From assembly GCA_023262305.1 (NCBI GenBank), contig JALRCK010000163.1:1-5649 (forward strand): a stretch of DNA of 5,649 bases, in the 5' to 3' direction. Position numbers and translations under genes: made by a program. Within the stretch, counting starts at the first letter, position 1, and each line of letters begins with the position of its first letter. The notes under the pieces were generated by a model. It searched no databases. It was not told where the DNA came from and saw only the letters and a list, made by a program, of their open reading frames with translations. Shown here one piece after another: positions 5,266-5,649 of this stretch. This stretch comes from Deltaproteobacteria bacterium. GTDB taxonomy: Bacteria; Bdellovibrionota_C; UBA2361; OMII01.

Positions 5266-5649
5266 CTACTTGGTCCCGCGACGAGACTTTTTTGCGTGGG
5301 CTGTGGAGTTCGCTGCCGGATTCGGTAGACCTACCAAATCACATGACTCATGTAGAAAGTTCTTTGAAGCCACTAAATGATAAGGTGCGATATCGATTCC
5401 GCTGAGCGGAACAAGGCTGGTCAGGCCCTGCGTGACACATCCACCATAGTCGATGATAGCGAGAGGTTTCGCTGTAGCGAGCTGGTGAATCAGGCTAGCT
5501 ACCTCCTCCTGCGTATCGGGCGGAAAGGGATTAAAAAGAAAAATGACATCTGCATCGGAGAATCCACCCAGAGTCACATCCCCAGCCTTGAAGGAGAGGT
5601 TGGTCAGTCCGAAGCGATTGATTGCATCCTCACACTCAGCGACCCGAGC
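5266..5649 (-). CDS. Class I SAM-dependent methyltransferase, C-terminal part
   Basis: The frame is open from the right edge of the window to a TAG at 5266-5268, giving 127 residues and no start codon that must be used. The GTG at 5577 is internal. The fragment carries the second half of a Rossmann-like methyltransferase fold: INRFGLTNLSFKAGDV resembles the strand-4 acidic motif, and SDADVIFLFNPFP resembles strand 5 with the NPFP motif IV, as in small class I and DOT1-like enzymes. Strand KPLAIIDYGG follows. The SAM-binding glycine-rich motif I would be beyond the window, so it cannot be checked. The C-terminus is short and basic (KKSRRGTK), which might contact nucleic acid or be a plain tail. 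Substrate unknown; the fold call is from motif memory. Confidence 0.75.
   Translation of the reverse strand, partial: ARVAECEDAINRFGLTNLSFKAGDVTLGGFSDADVIFLFNPFPPDTQEEVASLIHQLATAKPLAIIDYGGCVTQGLTSLVPLSGIDIAPYHLVASKNFLHESCDLVGLPNPAANSTAHAKKSRRGTK

Overview
The window looks like ordinary bacterial chromosome from an unidentified, probably Gram-negative organism. The evidence is four complete genes with well-spaced Shine-Dalgarno sequences, a lipoprotein with a lipobox, and an exported protein with a Sec signal peptide. Base composition looks roughly balanced. I see no rRNA, tRNA, CRISPR array, insertion sequence or phage gene. The confident coding sequence covers only about 63% of the window. 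The gaps between genes are long (about 300 to 630 bases) and hold hairpins, small repeats and what look like decayed reading frames.

Layout. Positions 1-284: no gene seen. 285-1160 (-): an orphan 291-aa protein with a Gly/Tyr/Pro-rich middle. 1161-1485: gap with a strong nested hairpin. 1486-2877 (-): a 463-aa protein with an N-terminal J domain (intact HPD), a proline-rich linker and a large unrecognised C-terminal region. 2878-3505: a structured leader, an operator-like dyad, a hairpin that buries a Shine-Dalgarno sequence, a possible amber-interrupted frame and a terminator-like hairpin. 3506-3844 (-): a small lipoprotein. 3845-4172: divergent intergenic region. 4173-4766 (+): an exported NTF2/SnoaL-like protein. 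4751-5240 (-): a likely broken gene whose protein-like pieces lie in successive shifted frames. 5266-5649 (-): the C-terminal part of a class I methyltransferase, cut off by the window edge.

How the genes relate. The J-domain gene and the orphan gene lie in tandem on the minus strand but are 325 bases apart, so an operon is not evident. The lipoprotein and the NTF2-like gene are divergent and both products are exported, so they may share a regulatory region. Nothing ties the five genes into one pathway. I do not see a convincing complete new system. The best leads are the J-domain protein with its leader, the structured elements in the gaps, and the fragmented gene at 4751-5240.
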